DNA from: JAIVGV01 sp035295985
GTDB lineage: Bacteria; Acidobacteriota; Blastocatellia; Pyrinomonadales; Pyrinomonadaceae
NCBI GenBank assembly: GCA_035295985.1
Contig: DATHBT010000239.1
Location: 1 to 14,374 of the forward strand
Direction: 5' to 3'
DNA length: 14,374 nt
The stretch's first letter is position 1; each line of letters opens with the position of its first letter. Positions 1 to 8,075 of this stretch are shown one piece after another. The translations under genes and the position numbers were made by a program. Below the pieces are notes generated by a model, which made no database searches, was not told where the DNA came from, and saw only the letters and a program-made list of their open reading frames with translations.

Positions 1-1
1 G

Positions 2-565
2 TACACCGTGAAGATGATCAAGGACAAGGAGACCTACACGACCAACATCCAACTCGTGGCCGACCCGCGCTCCCCGCACACCCCGGAGGATCGCGCCCTC
101 CAGTTCGTCACCGTCAACCGTCTCTACGGCATGCTCGGCGACCTGACCTTCACCGTCGATACGCTCGCGGACGCGCGGGCGCAGGCGAACGAACGCCTCT
201 CGAAGCTCGTGGCGGACGACCCTGCGCGGAAAGAGGTCGAGTCTCTGCTCCGGTCGCTCGACGCTGTACGCGCGCGGCTCGTCGCCACGCGCGAGGGCGG
301 CGGCATCACGGGCGAGGTGCGCGTGCGCGAGAAGGTGGGCCAGCTCTACGGCTCTATCAACGCCTACGACGGCCGCCCCTCACGCTCGCAGCTCGACCGC
401 ATCGCGGAGCTGGGTAAGGAGCTGTCCGCGGCCGTCGCCGAGTTCGACGCGCTCGCGAAGAAACAACTGCCCGCGGCCAACGCGGCGCTCGAACAGAAGC
501 GGCTCCCGCCGATCAAACTGATGACAAAACAGGACTGGGAGGCGAAGCAGCAGGCGGGCGGCTGA
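2..565 (+). CDS. VPS10/sortilin-like beta-propeller protein, C-terminal part (5' end outside window)
   Basis: This is a partial gene. The frame is open from the first bases, reading YTVKMIKDKETYTTNIQLV, so the GTG at 8 is an internal valine and the true start lies upstream. The visible 187 residues begin in what looks like the last strand of a small Ig-like domain, followed by 'VADPR'. A helical segment at about residues 30-165, rich in Ala, Arg, Glu and Leu, then ends in KLMTKQDWEAKQQAGG. An Ig-like strand, a 'DPR' and a long helical tail are typical of the C-terminus of the large exported VPS10/sortilin-type BNR-repeat proteins often annotated as glycosyl hydrolases in Acidobacteriota and Bacteroidota. 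The beta-propeller that would prove this is outside the window. Substrate and role are unknown, and another exported repeat protein with a helical tail cannot be excluded. The coding frame is secure; the family call is moderate. Confidence 0.6.
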   Translation, partial: YTVKMIKDKETYTTNIQLVADPRSPHTPEDRALQFVTVNRLYGMLGDLTFTVDTLADARAQANERLSKLVADDPARKEVESLLRSLDAVRARLVATREGGGITGEVRVREKVGQLYGSINAYDGRPSRSQLDRIAELGKELSAAVAEFDALAKKQLPAANAALEQKRLPPIKLMTKQDWEAKQQAGG

Positions 566-576
566 AGAAAAGGGGG

Positions 577-680
577 AAGGCAGAAGGCAGAAGGCAGAGG
601 GCAGAAAGCAAAAGGCGGTCAAGAGAAGAAGCCGGGTGTTCTTTCCCTGATTGCCTTCTGCCTACCGCCTTCTGCCTTCT
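577..680. repeat. Heptamer (AAGGCAG)n repeats in opposite orientation
   Basis: Positions 577-597 hold three exact tandem copies of AAGGCAG, followed by degenerate copies to about 611. Positions 653-663 and 667-680 hold the reverse complement (GCCTTCTGCCT and GCCTTCTGCCTTCT). The arms 577-588 and 667-678 are a perfect 12-base inverted pair, so the block could fold back on itself with a loop of about 78 bases. It lies between the convergent sortilin-like gene and the Smr gene and could act as a crude terminator. It resembles the short tandemly repeated heptamers known from cyanobacteria, and similar (GGCAGAA)n tracts occur between genes in other GC-rich bacteria. No transposase or target duplication is seen. 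Confidence 0.75.
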
Positions 681-1096
681 TCACTTTCATTCCTTTCTCT
701 GAGGTGCGCGACCGTCGCGCCCAAGCCCCCGCGTTCGGGCGGGGCGTCGGTGAAGGCCGCGACGAAGGGCGTGCGTTCGAGGATGGCGCGCACGGCGGCG
801 CGCTGCACGTAGCGGCCCCGGCCGTGGATGATGCGGACGCTGCGGAATCCGGCGCGGTGTGCCTCTTCCAGATACGCCTCGACCGCCCGCCGCACGTCGC
901 GCGGCGCGAAGGCGTGCAGGTCAATCGTGTCCGCGATCTCAAGCCGCACGGGTTCGGGGAACGGAGAGAACTCGCCGCCCGTGTCGTCGGCCTCCTCCGC
1001 GCCTTCGGTCTCGGCTCGCACGTCTGCGCCAGACCGCACGCCACTGTCGTCGGCCCGGCCGGCCCGCAGTCTCCTCAGCCAGTCAGCTAAACTCAT
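662..1096 (-). CDS. Smr-domain protein (MutS2 C-terminal-like)
   Basis: This is a 144-residue protein with a low-complexity acidic and Arg-rich N-terminus (about 1-50) followed by one Smr domain (about 51-134). The domain hallmarks are visible: the 'DLHAF' motif near residue 59 (family DLHG), 'IIHGRG' near 88-93 (family HGKG) and the closing 'GGLGATVAHL' (family GATVVYL). Stand-alone Smr proteins are nucleic-acid binders or nucleases related to the MutS2 C-terminus. The substrate here cannot be told. The ATG at 1096 is the first in frame and follows a weak purine stretch (AAGAG). The last residues (SEEGRRR) and the TAG stop at 664-662 lie in the heptamer repeat block, so the tail appears to be repeat-derived. 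The gene is divergent from mdh. Confidence 0.85.
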   Translation of the reverse strand: MSLADWLRRLRAGRADDSGVRSGADVRAETEGAEEADDTGGEFSPFPEPVRLEIADTIDLHAFAPRDVRRAVEAYLEEAHRAGFRSVRIIHGRGRYVQRAAVRAILERTPFVAAFTDAPPERGGLGATVAHLRERNESEEGRRR

Positions 1097-1105
1097 CTCT
1101 TAACG

Positions 1106-1137
1106 CCGCGGCGGGGCATTCTTGACACCCGCCGCGG
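1106..1137. promoter_or_regulatory. Perfect GC dyad around the mdh -35 box (possible operator)
   Basis: The arms CCGCGGCGGG (1106-1115) and CCCGCCGCGG (1128-1137) are perfect reverse complements. They are separated by 12 bases that end in TTGACA (1122-1127). The dyad sits between the divergent smr and mdh genes, and its right arm fills much of the promoter spacer. An operator or a supercoiling-sensitive cruciform is possible. GC-rich palindromes also arise by chance in DNA of this composition, so the function is inferred only. Confidence 0.4.
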
Positions 1138-1151
1138 GCGCAACTTACACT
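1122..1151 (+). promoter_or_regulatory. Candidate sigma70-type promoter of mdh
   Basis: A perfect TTGACA at 1122-1127 is followed after 18 bases by TACACT (1146-1151, four of six matches to TATAAT). Transcription would start near 1158 and give a leader of about 160 bases before mdh. A consensus -35 box is uncommon in DNA this rich in GC. It lies in the only intergenic stretch between smr and mdh. Confidence 0.45.
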
Positions 1152-1191
1152 CCCGCATCCTTAGAGTTTTAAGAGCAAGTCACGACAAACA

Positions 1192-1275
1192 CTTAGCGCC
1201 TTTGCGCCCTCGCGCGCGACTGTTTTCTTCTCCGAAGAAGAAGGCCGCGCGAAGGCACGAAGGACGCGGAGAAGG
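1192..1275. repeat. Long imperfect inverted repeat in the mdh leader
   Basis: The left arm at about 1192-1218 (CTTAGCGCCTTTGCGCCCTC and on) is an imperfect reverse complement of the right arm at about 1246-1275 (CGCGCGAAGGCACGAAGGAC and on). The best part pairs CCCTCGCGCG with CGCGCGAAGG with one wobble pair. The centre is a tighter hairpin: TTTTCTTC (1223-1230), loop TCC, GAAGAAGAA (1234-1242). The arms look like the 'CTTTGCGCCTTCGCG' intergenic repeats scattered through many Acidobacteriota and Planctomycetes genomes. It would be transcribed in the mdh 5' leader if the upstream promoter is used. Confidence 0.55.
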
Positions 1276-1316
1276 CGGTTCGAGTTCACCGTCATCCTGA
1301 GGAAAGGATAGGAACG

Positions 1317-2252
<936 letters not shown>

Positions 2253-2341
2253 CGCCGCATGGCACCGGAAGGAAGAGGCGGCGGGGGCGGGCGAATCACA
2301 CTCGTCTCCGCCGCTTCTCGCTACGCAGGCGGGGGGGCTTC

Positions 2342-5152
2342 GTGAGCACACGGCGGCGACGGACGGCGACGGTTTGCCTGCTGCTGTTGCTGCTGCCGTT
2401 CGCCGCGCCCCCTCCGTACCGCGCTCAGACTCCAACCCCGACACCTTCGCCCACGCCCGCGCCGCTTCTGCCGAAGTTCCGGCAACGACAGACCGACCTC
2501 CGGCTCGAACGACCTTCGCACGCGGGCGTCTTTTACGACGTGGCGGGCCGGCGCGCCGCGCTCTTCGGCTACGAGCACAGGGCGGCCGAGGCCTGGGTCT
2601 ATCCGCTCAAAATCCTCGACCGGCTCGAAGTCGCCTTCCGCGTCGAAGGCTACCCACTCGAATTCTCAGGCGCGGACACTCTGGCGCACGTCTCGGTCAG
2701 GCCGGAGGCGACCGTCTTCACCTACTCGCACGCGGCCTTCACGGTCCGGCAGACCGTCTTCGTCCCGGCGGACGAGCCGTGCGTCGTCATGCTCTTCGAC
2801 GTTGAGTCGGCGCTGCCACTCCAACTCTCCGTCTCCTTCCGCCCGCGGCTCAAACTCTCCTGGCCCGCCGGCCTGATGACCGGCAACCTGAGCTGGGACG
2901 AGCGCGCGCGGGCCTACTTCATCACCGAGGAGTCGAAGCGATACGTCGGCGTGGTGGGAAGCCCGCGCGCGCGCGACGTGTCGGTGATGCCGTACCAGGA
3001 GGAGCCGCGCGACGTGCCCGCGCGCTTCACCGTCGATGTCTCGGCGGAAGAGTTCGCCCAAAAACTCGTGCCCGTCGTCATCGCAGGCTCGGTCGAGGGT
3101 CGCGAGCACGCGCGCGCAACTTACCAGCGCGTCCTCACTTCGACTCCTGCGCTCTACGAACGAACGGTCACGCACTACGAGCGGCTGCTCGCCGAGACCA
3201 CTTCAATCGACACGCCCGATCAACGATTAGACGAAGCCCTCGGTTGGGCGAAGGTCGGCATCGACAAGGGCGTGGTGGCGAGTCCGCTGCTCGGCACGGG
3301 CCTCGTCGCGGGCTACCGCACTTCGGGCGAGTCGGAGCGCCCCGGTTTCGCCTGGTACTTCGGCCGCGACTCGATGTGGACGGCGCTCGCCACGACCGCA
3401 TACGGCGACTGGCAGACGACGCGCGACGCGCTCGAATTTTTGCGCAAGTTCCAAAGGGCGGACGGCAAAATCCCGCACGAGATTTCGCAGAGCGCGTCGC
3501 TGCTGCCCTGGTTCACGGAATACAAGTACCCCTGGGACAGCGCCGATGCCACGCCGCTCTACGTGATCGCCCACGCGGACTACTTCCGCGCGAGCGGCGA
3601 CCGGGTGTTCCTCCAGAAGAGCTGGGAGTCAATCGTCAAAGCCTACCGCTTCACGGAGGCGACCGACGCGGACAGGAACGGGCTGGTCGAGAACACCACG
3701 TTCGGCCACGGCTGGGTCGAAGGCGGCGACCTCTACCCGCCGCACGAGGAGATTTACCAACAGGCCGTCTGGATCGCGGCGGCGCGCGCGACCGCCGAGC
3801 TTGCCGCCGCGTTGAACGACGCCGAGTTGAACAAGCGCGCACTCGCCGCGGCCGAGCGCACGCGCGAGGCTACGGAGAACACTTTCTGGCTGCCGGCGCG
3901 CGGCTTCTATGCTTACGCGACGAAGCGGCCGACGAAAGAGCCGGTCGAAGCGGAGAGAGGGCCGAACCGCGCCCCCCGCCAGTCGCGTCTCAACGAACTC
4001 GCGCCGGCCACGCTGTTCGACGAAGACACGGTCATGCCCGCCGTCCCGCTCTGGTTCAAGATTCTCGCGGAGGAGCGCGCGCAGGAAGAGATCGACCGCC
4101 TCGGCTCCGGCGCGCTCGCGACCGACTGGGGGGCGCGCCTGCTCTCCGGCGAGAGCCGCCTCTACGATCCGCTCTCCTACCACCACGGATCGGTCTGGCC
4201 GCTCTTCACGGGCTGGGCCTCGCTCGCCGCCTACAACTACGGCCGCCCGCACGTCGGCCGACAGGCGCTCATGGCGAACGCCCTGCTCACCTACCAAGGG
4301 TCACTCGGCCACGTCACCGAACTCCTCTCCGGCGACTTCAACGCGCCCTTCGGCCGCTCTTCGCACCACCAAATCTGGTCGCAGGCGATGGTCGCCGCGC
4401 CGCTCCTTCGCGGCCTCCTCGGCATAGAGGTGTCTGACGAAGGCAACACGCTCCGCTTCGCACCGCAACTTCCGGCCGACTGGGATCGTGTGGAGGTGCG
4501 CCGCATACGCGCGGGCGCGCGACGCTTCAACGTCACGCTCACGCGGACGCCGACGAAGACCACGATCACCGTCAGGCAGGAGCGCGAAGCCGGCGCGGCG
4601 TCGCGGGCCGGCGACACGCCCGCGCCCCCCAAGATAACGGTCGCGCCCTCCTTCCCGCGCGACACGCGCATACAGTCGGTCTCGGTCTCACCGGCGTACG
4701 ATCCGCGCTACCCTGATCCGAGGCGGAACCGGGCGCAGGCGTCCTCGCCCGCGATCACGCGCGAAGGCGACGTGCAGCGCGCCGCCGTCACGGCCTCCAC
4801 TGCCGAGAGCGAGATCGTCTTCGTCTTCACGCACACGGCGGGGACGGACATTTACGTAGAGAGCGAAGCGCCGGCCGCGGGGGCGCGGAGCGGGGGCCTG
4901 CGCGTCCTGCGCTCGCGCGCCTCCGAGAAGGAACTGCGCCTGCTCGTCGAAGGCGTCGCCGGGCGCGAATACTCGCTGCGGGTGCGGAGCGGCAGGCGGG
5001 TCGCTCTCCTGAGCGGAGACGAGGCAAAACTGTCGACGCCGGTTGGGGCCGGCGACCCCACACTCGGCATCAGATTCGGCGGCCCGCAGGGGGCTTACGT
5101 CAGGCGCGAGATCACAGTCACGCTCGAATCACAGTCGCATAGCCCTAAGTAG
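2342..5152 (+). CDS. Exported amylo-alpha-1,6-glucosidase / GDE-C-like glycoside hydrolase
   Basis: This 936-residue protein starts at GTG 2342, behind a G-rich stretch. It begins with an export signal: MSTRRRR, a hydrophobic core ATVCLLLLLLPFAA, and probable cleavage near YRAQ at about 29, followed by a Thr-Pro linker. Residues about 45-290 look like a beta-sandwich. Residues about 300-695 form an (alpha/alpha)6 barrel with FGRDSMW (340-346), GHGWVEGG (455-462), and YHHGSVWP (613-620) followed by TGW. These motifs are shared by the glycogen-debranching GDE_C and GH15-like families, which cleave alpha-1,6- or other alpha-glucosidic links. I cannot assign catalytic acids with certainty. After the barrel, a C-terminal strand domain is followed by about 190 further residues (about 745-936) that I do not recognise. 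Export argues for use of outside alpha-glucans or oligosaccharides, not for turnover of cytoplasmic glycogen. Trehalase-like or MGH1-like specificity is an alternative. Confidence 0.8.
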   Translation: MSTRRRRTATVCLLLLLLPFAAPPPYRAQTPTPTPSPTPAPLLPKFRQRQTDLRLERPSHAGVFYDVAGRRAALFGYEHRAAEAWVYPLKILDRLEVAFRVEGYPLEFSGADTLAHVSVRPEATVFTYSHAAFTVRQTVFVPADEPCVVMLFDVESALPLQLSVSFRPRLKLSWPAGLMTGNLSWDERARAYFITEESKRYVGVVGSPRARDVSVMPYQEEPRDVPARFTVDVSAEEFAQKLVPVVIAGSVEGREHARATYQRVLTSTPALYERTVTHYERLLAETTSIDTPDQRLDEALGWAKVGIDKGVVASPLLGTGLVAGYRTSGESERPGFAWYFGRDSMWTALATTAYGDWQTTRDALEFLRKFQRADGKIPHEISQSASLLPWFTEYKYPWDSADATPLYVIAHADYFRASGDRVFLQKSWESIVKAYRFTEATDADRNGLVENTTFGHGWVEGGDLYPPHEEIYQQAVWIAAARATAELAAALNDAELNKRALAAAERTREATENTFWLPARGFYAYATKRPTKEPVEAERGPNRAPRQSRLNELAPATLFDEDTVMPAVPLWFKILAEERAQEEIDRLGSGALATDWGARLLSGESRLYDPLSYHHGSVWPLFTGWASLAAYNYGRPHVGRQALMANALLTYQGSLGHVTELLSGDFNAPFGRSSHHQIWSQAMVAAPLLRGLLGIEVSDEGNTLRFAPQLPADWDRVEVRRIRAGARRFNVTLTRTPTKTTITVRQEREAGAASRAGDTPAPPKITVAPSFPRDTRIQSVSVSPAYDPRYPDPRRNRAQASSPAITREGDVQRAAVTASTAESEIVFVFTHTAGTDIYVESEAPAAGARSGGLRVLRSRASEKELRLLVEGVAGREYSLRVRSGRRVALLSGDEAKLSTPVGAGDPTLGIRFGGPQGAYVRREITVTLESQSHSPK

Positions 5153-5184
5153 AAATGACCGCCCGTGAGAACGGGCGGTCATTT
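5153..5184. terminator. Strong bidirectional intrinsic terminator
   Basis: A perfect 13-base-pair stem (AAATGACCGCCCG at 5153-5165 with its complement at 5172-5184) encloses the loop TGAGAA. The + strand continues ATTTCGTTT. The A-rich start of the left arm gives a T-rich end on the opposite strand. The stem begins immediately after the glycosidase stop codon and lies 21 bases beyond the sdhB stop, so it serves both convergent transcripts. Confidence 0.9.
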
Positions 5185-5205
5185 CGTTTACGTGTATGTG
5201 GCAGC

Positions 5206-5991
5206 CTAGCGCTTGAGCCAGCCGAAGAGGCCGTGGAGGACTGTTTCGCGGTTCTCCTCGTAGATGGCCTTCGTCAATGGAATTGACATCGGGCAGACGC
5301 GGACGCAGTTCTGCGAGTTGCCGCAGTTGGTGATGCCGTCGTCGCCCATGATGGCTTCGAGGCGTTCGTCGCGGGTCATCTTCCCCGAAGGGTGCATGTT
5401 CTGGTAGCGCACCTGCGCGATGGCCTGCGGGCCGATGTAGTTGCCCTCGCCGTACTGCGGGCAGGCTTCGAGGCAGCAGCCGCACGTCATGCAGCGCGAG
5501 TAGGCGTACCGCTCCATCACGTCCGCCTGATCCATCCGGGGGCCGGGGCCGAGGTCGTGGCTGCCGTCGATCTCGATCCAGGCCTTGACGCGCTTCAGGT
5601 GCTCGAACATCTCCGAGCGGTCAACGATCAGGTCGCGCACGTTCGGGAATTTCGACATCGGCTCAAGCGTGATCGGCTGCTCCAACTGATCCACGAGCGC
5701 CGAGCAGGCCTGCCGCACGCGCCCGTTGATCACCATCGTGCAGATGCCGCAGACTTGCTCCAGGCAGTTCATGTCCCAGACGGGCGGCGTCGTCTGCTGG
5801 CCGTCGCGTGTCACCGGGTTCTTCCTGATCTCCATCAGCGCGGAGATGACATTAAGATTCGGCCGGTGGGGGATCGCGAACTCCTGCCAGTAGGGCGCGG
5901 AGTCCTGCCGGTCGCGGCGGCGGATGCGGATGACGACCTCCCGCGGGGGCGTCCCCGCTGTCCGTGTCTGCCCTTCGGCGTGCGTGCTCAT
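5206..5991 (-). CDS. sdhB: Succinate dehydrogenase iron-sulfur subunit
   Basis: SdhB carries electrons from the FAD in SdhA to the quinone site near SdhC. The 261-residue protein starts at ATG 5991. A TTG at 6006 would add five residues and has CGGGG just upstream, so the start is not certain. The plant-type [2Fe-2S] ligands are Cys76, 81, 84 and 96 (CLEQVCGIC followed by C). The ferredoxin-like domain carries CMTCGCCLEACP (Cys167, 170, 173, 177), then CGNSQNCVRVCP (Cys223, 229, 233), which supply the [4Fe-4S] and [3Fe-4S] clusters. The 'CGNSQNCVRVCPMSIPLT' stretch is close to the Bacillus-type SdhB. It is the last gene of sdhC-sdhA-sdhB, 58 bases after the sdhA stop, and ends just before the shared terminator. 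Confidence 0.96.
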   Translation of the reverse strand: MSTHAEGQTRTAGTPPREVVIRIRRRDRQDSAPYWQEFAIPHRPNLNVISALMEIRKNPVTRDGQQTTPPVWDMNCLEQVCGICTMVINGRVRQACSALVDQLEQPITLEPMSKFPNVRDLIVDRSEMFEHLKRVKAWIEIDGSHDLGPGPRMDQADVMERYAYSRCMTCGCCLEACPQYGEGNYIGPQAIAQVRYQNMHPSGKMTRDERLEAIMGDDGITNCGNSQNCVRVCPMSIPLTKAIYEENRETVLHGLFGWLKR

Positions 5992-6049
5992 AGTGTTTGA
6001 TCCCAACTGACCCCGTACTACACCGCGCTCAACTTACGCGCATACTCAA

Positions 6050-8074
6050 TTAAGGTTTCGCGTCCGGGTTCTTGCCGCCGGCGTCTTCAAGGCTCTTGCC
6101 CTGCTCGCGGCGCGTTTCGATCCGGCCGGAGACCGAGCCGTCAACCTTCTCCTTGTCCTGGTTCCAGATGGCCGGCCCCGAAAGGTTCGTGGGTTTTTGC
6201 TCCCAGCCCGCGGCCGGGACTTGCGCCGCGCCGTCCTTCGTCGCCGAGGCTTCGGCCGTGCCGCCGGCCGCGGCGGTCTTGGACGCCTGCTTGCCCTTGC
6301 TGTAGTCGCGCTTGCGCGGCTCGATCAGGGAAACGTCAACGTCCTCCCACGAGAAGACCGGCCCCTCGCCCGAAAACTCGGCGATGGTGGTCTTCTGGAA
6401 ATTCTCGTCGTCGCGTTCGGGGTAGTCGGGCTTGTAGTGCGCGCCGCGCGACTCGTTGCGGTTCAAAGCGCCGAGCGTGATGACGCGCGCGAGCTCCAAC
6501 ATGTTCCAGAGCTGGCGCGCGTGCGGCAGCGCGTGCGTGGCCCACATGTTCGAGTCGTTGATCGAGATGCGGGAGAAGCGATCCATCAGCTCCAGCAACT
6601 TCTCGTCCGTCTGCTTCAGGCGGTCGTTGTAGCGCACGACCGTGACGTTGTCGGTCATCCACTTGCCCATCTCGTCGTGGATGACGTACTGGTTCTCCTT
6701 GCCCGTCTGCTTGATCAGGTGGTCGTTCATTTCCTGCTGGCGCTTCAGCTCCTGATCGTAAATTCTTGATCCGTCCGCCCCGTTGCGCTCGACGTTCTTC
6801 GCGTACTCGATGGCCGCCGGGGCGGCGACGAAGCCGCCGAAGACGCAACTGACCAGAGAATTCGCGCCGAGACGGTTCGCGCCGTGGATCGAGTAGTCGC
6901 ACTCGCCCGCAGCGAGCAGGCCCGGAATATTAGTGCGCTGATCGAAGTCCACCCAGAGGCCGCCCATCGAGTAGTGGACGCCCGGGAAGATGCGCATCGG
7001 GACGTGGCGCGGGTCGTCGCCGACGAACATCTCGTAGATTTCGAGGATCGCTCCGAGCTTGCGGTCGAGCGTTTCGGCCGGGATGTGGGTGAGGTCGAGA
7101 TAGACCTGATTCTCGCCCACGACGCCCATCCCGTCCAAGCAGACCTGGAAGATTTCGCGGGTCGCGATGTCGCGCGGGACGAGGTTGCCGTAGGCCGGGT
7201 ACTTCTCTTCGAGGAAGTACCAACGCTCCGTTTCGGGGATCGAAGACGGCCCGCGCTTGTCGCCCTTCGCCTTCGGAACCCACACGCGCCCGCCCTCCCC
7301 CCGCGCCGACTCCGACATCAGCCGCAGCTTGTCCTCGCCCGGTATCGACGTGGGATGAACCTGTATGAACTCGCCGTTGGCGTAGCGCGCGCCCTGCTGG
7401 TAGCAGGCGGAGACGGCCGAGCCGGTGCAGACCATCGAGTTGGTTGACTTGCCGAAGATGAGGCCGGGGCCGCCCGTCGCGATGATGACGGCGTCGGCGG
7501 GGAAGGCGCGCAGCTCAAGTGTGGACTTGTCCATCGCGACCAGCCCGCGGCAGACCTGGTGGTCGTCCATCACGAGCGACAACATCTCCCAGTGCTCGTA
7601 CTTCTGGACGCGCCCCTCCACCTCCTGCCGCCGCACCTGCTCGTCGAGCGCGTAGAGGAGCTGCTGGCCCGTCGAAGCGCCGGCGAAGGCCGTGCGGTGG
7701 TGGAGGGTGCCGCCGAAGCGGCGGAAGTCCAGAAGCCCCTCGGTGGTGCGCGAGAAGGGGACGCCCATGCGGTCGAAGAGGTAGATGATGGCCGGGGCCA
7801 TCTCGCACATCTGTTTAACGGGCGGCTGGTTGGCGAGGAAGTCTCCGCCATAGACCGTGTCGTCGAAGTGCTTCCAGGGGCTGTCGCCCTCGCCCTTGGT
7901 GTTGACCGCGCCGTTGATGCCGCCCTGCGCGCAGACCGAGTGCGAGCGTTTGACGGGCACGACCGAGAAGAGATCGACCTTGTGGCCGCCTTCGGCGATC
8001 TTCATCGCCGCCGCGAGGCCCGCGAGGCCGCCGCCGACGACCGCGATCTTCAAGTCTTTTCCGGGTGTCGCCAT
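6050..8074 (-). CDS. sdhA: Succinate dehydrogenase flavoprotein subunit
   Basis: SdhA oxidises succinate to fumarate. From ATG 8074 it is 674 residues. The FAD Rossmann motif is VVGGGLAGL (12-20), and His45 in KRSHSVCAQGG is the expected covalent FAD attachment point. Substrate and catalytic residues match the family: His240 (HPTS), Glu255 and Arg258 (SESARGEGG), Arg301 (VPRDIATRE, the proton-shuttle Arg), His367 (HYSMGG) and Arg401 (GANRLGANSL). The normal capping and C-terminal domains end near residue 590. A tail of about 80 residues then follows, rich in Ala, Gly, Lys and Thr, and is probably disordered. The ATG is preferred to a GTG at 8089 because it follows the sdhC stop with a one-base gap and has GGAGGT (8088-8093) upstream, suggesting coupled translation. 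Confidence 0.96.
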   Translation of the reverse strand: MATPGKDLKIAVVGGGLAGLAAAMKIAEGGHKVDLFSVVPVKRSHSVCAQGGINGAVNTKGEGDSPWKHFDDTVYGGDFLANQPPVKQMCEMAPAIIYLFDRMGVPFSRTTEGLLDFRRFGGTLHHRTAFAGASTGQQLLYALDEQVRRQEVEGRVQKYEHWEMLSLVMDDHQVCRGLVAMDKSTLELRAFPADAVIIATGGPGLIFGKSTNSMVCTGSAVSACYQQGARYANGEFIQVHPTSIPGEDKLRLMSESARGEGGRVWVPKAKGDKRGPSSIPETERWYFLEEKYPAYGNLVPRDIATREIFQVCLDGMGVVGENQVYLDLTHIPAETLDRKLGAILEIYEMFVGDDPRHVPMRIFPGVHYSMGGLWVDFDQRTNIPGLLAAGECDYSIHGANRLGANSLVSCVFGGFVAAPAAIEYAKNVERNGADGSRIYDQELKRQQEMNDHLIKQTGKENQYVIHDEMGKWMTDNVTVVRYNDRLKQTDEKLLELMDRFSRISINDSNMWATHALPHARQLWNMLELARVITLGALNRNESRGAHYKPDYPERDDENFQKTTIAEFSGEGPVFSWEDVDVSLIEPRKRDYSKGKQASKTAAAGGTAEASATKDGAAQVPAAGWEQKPTNLSGPAIWNQDKEKVDGSVSGRIETRREQGKSLEDAGGKNPDAKP

Positions 8075-8075
8075 G

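Noticed and set aside
577..680. CRISPR array
   Set aside because: The repeats are contiguous 7-base units without spacers, and no cas genes are present.
619..1044. Alternative minus-strand frame over the Smr gene
   Set aside because: Only the 662-1096 frame shows the DLHAF, HGRG and GATVAHL motifs. The alternative is Ser/Arg/Pro-rich and ends in repeat sequence.
3244..4437. 397-codon open frame on the + strand inside the glycosidase gene
   Set aside because: It is a shifted frame of the real gene, extremely Arg-rich, with no domain motif; it is open only because of high GC.
6884..7447. 187-codon + strand frame opposite sdhA
   Set aside because: It is antisense to conserved flavoprotein motifs and has no ribosome site or recognisable domain.
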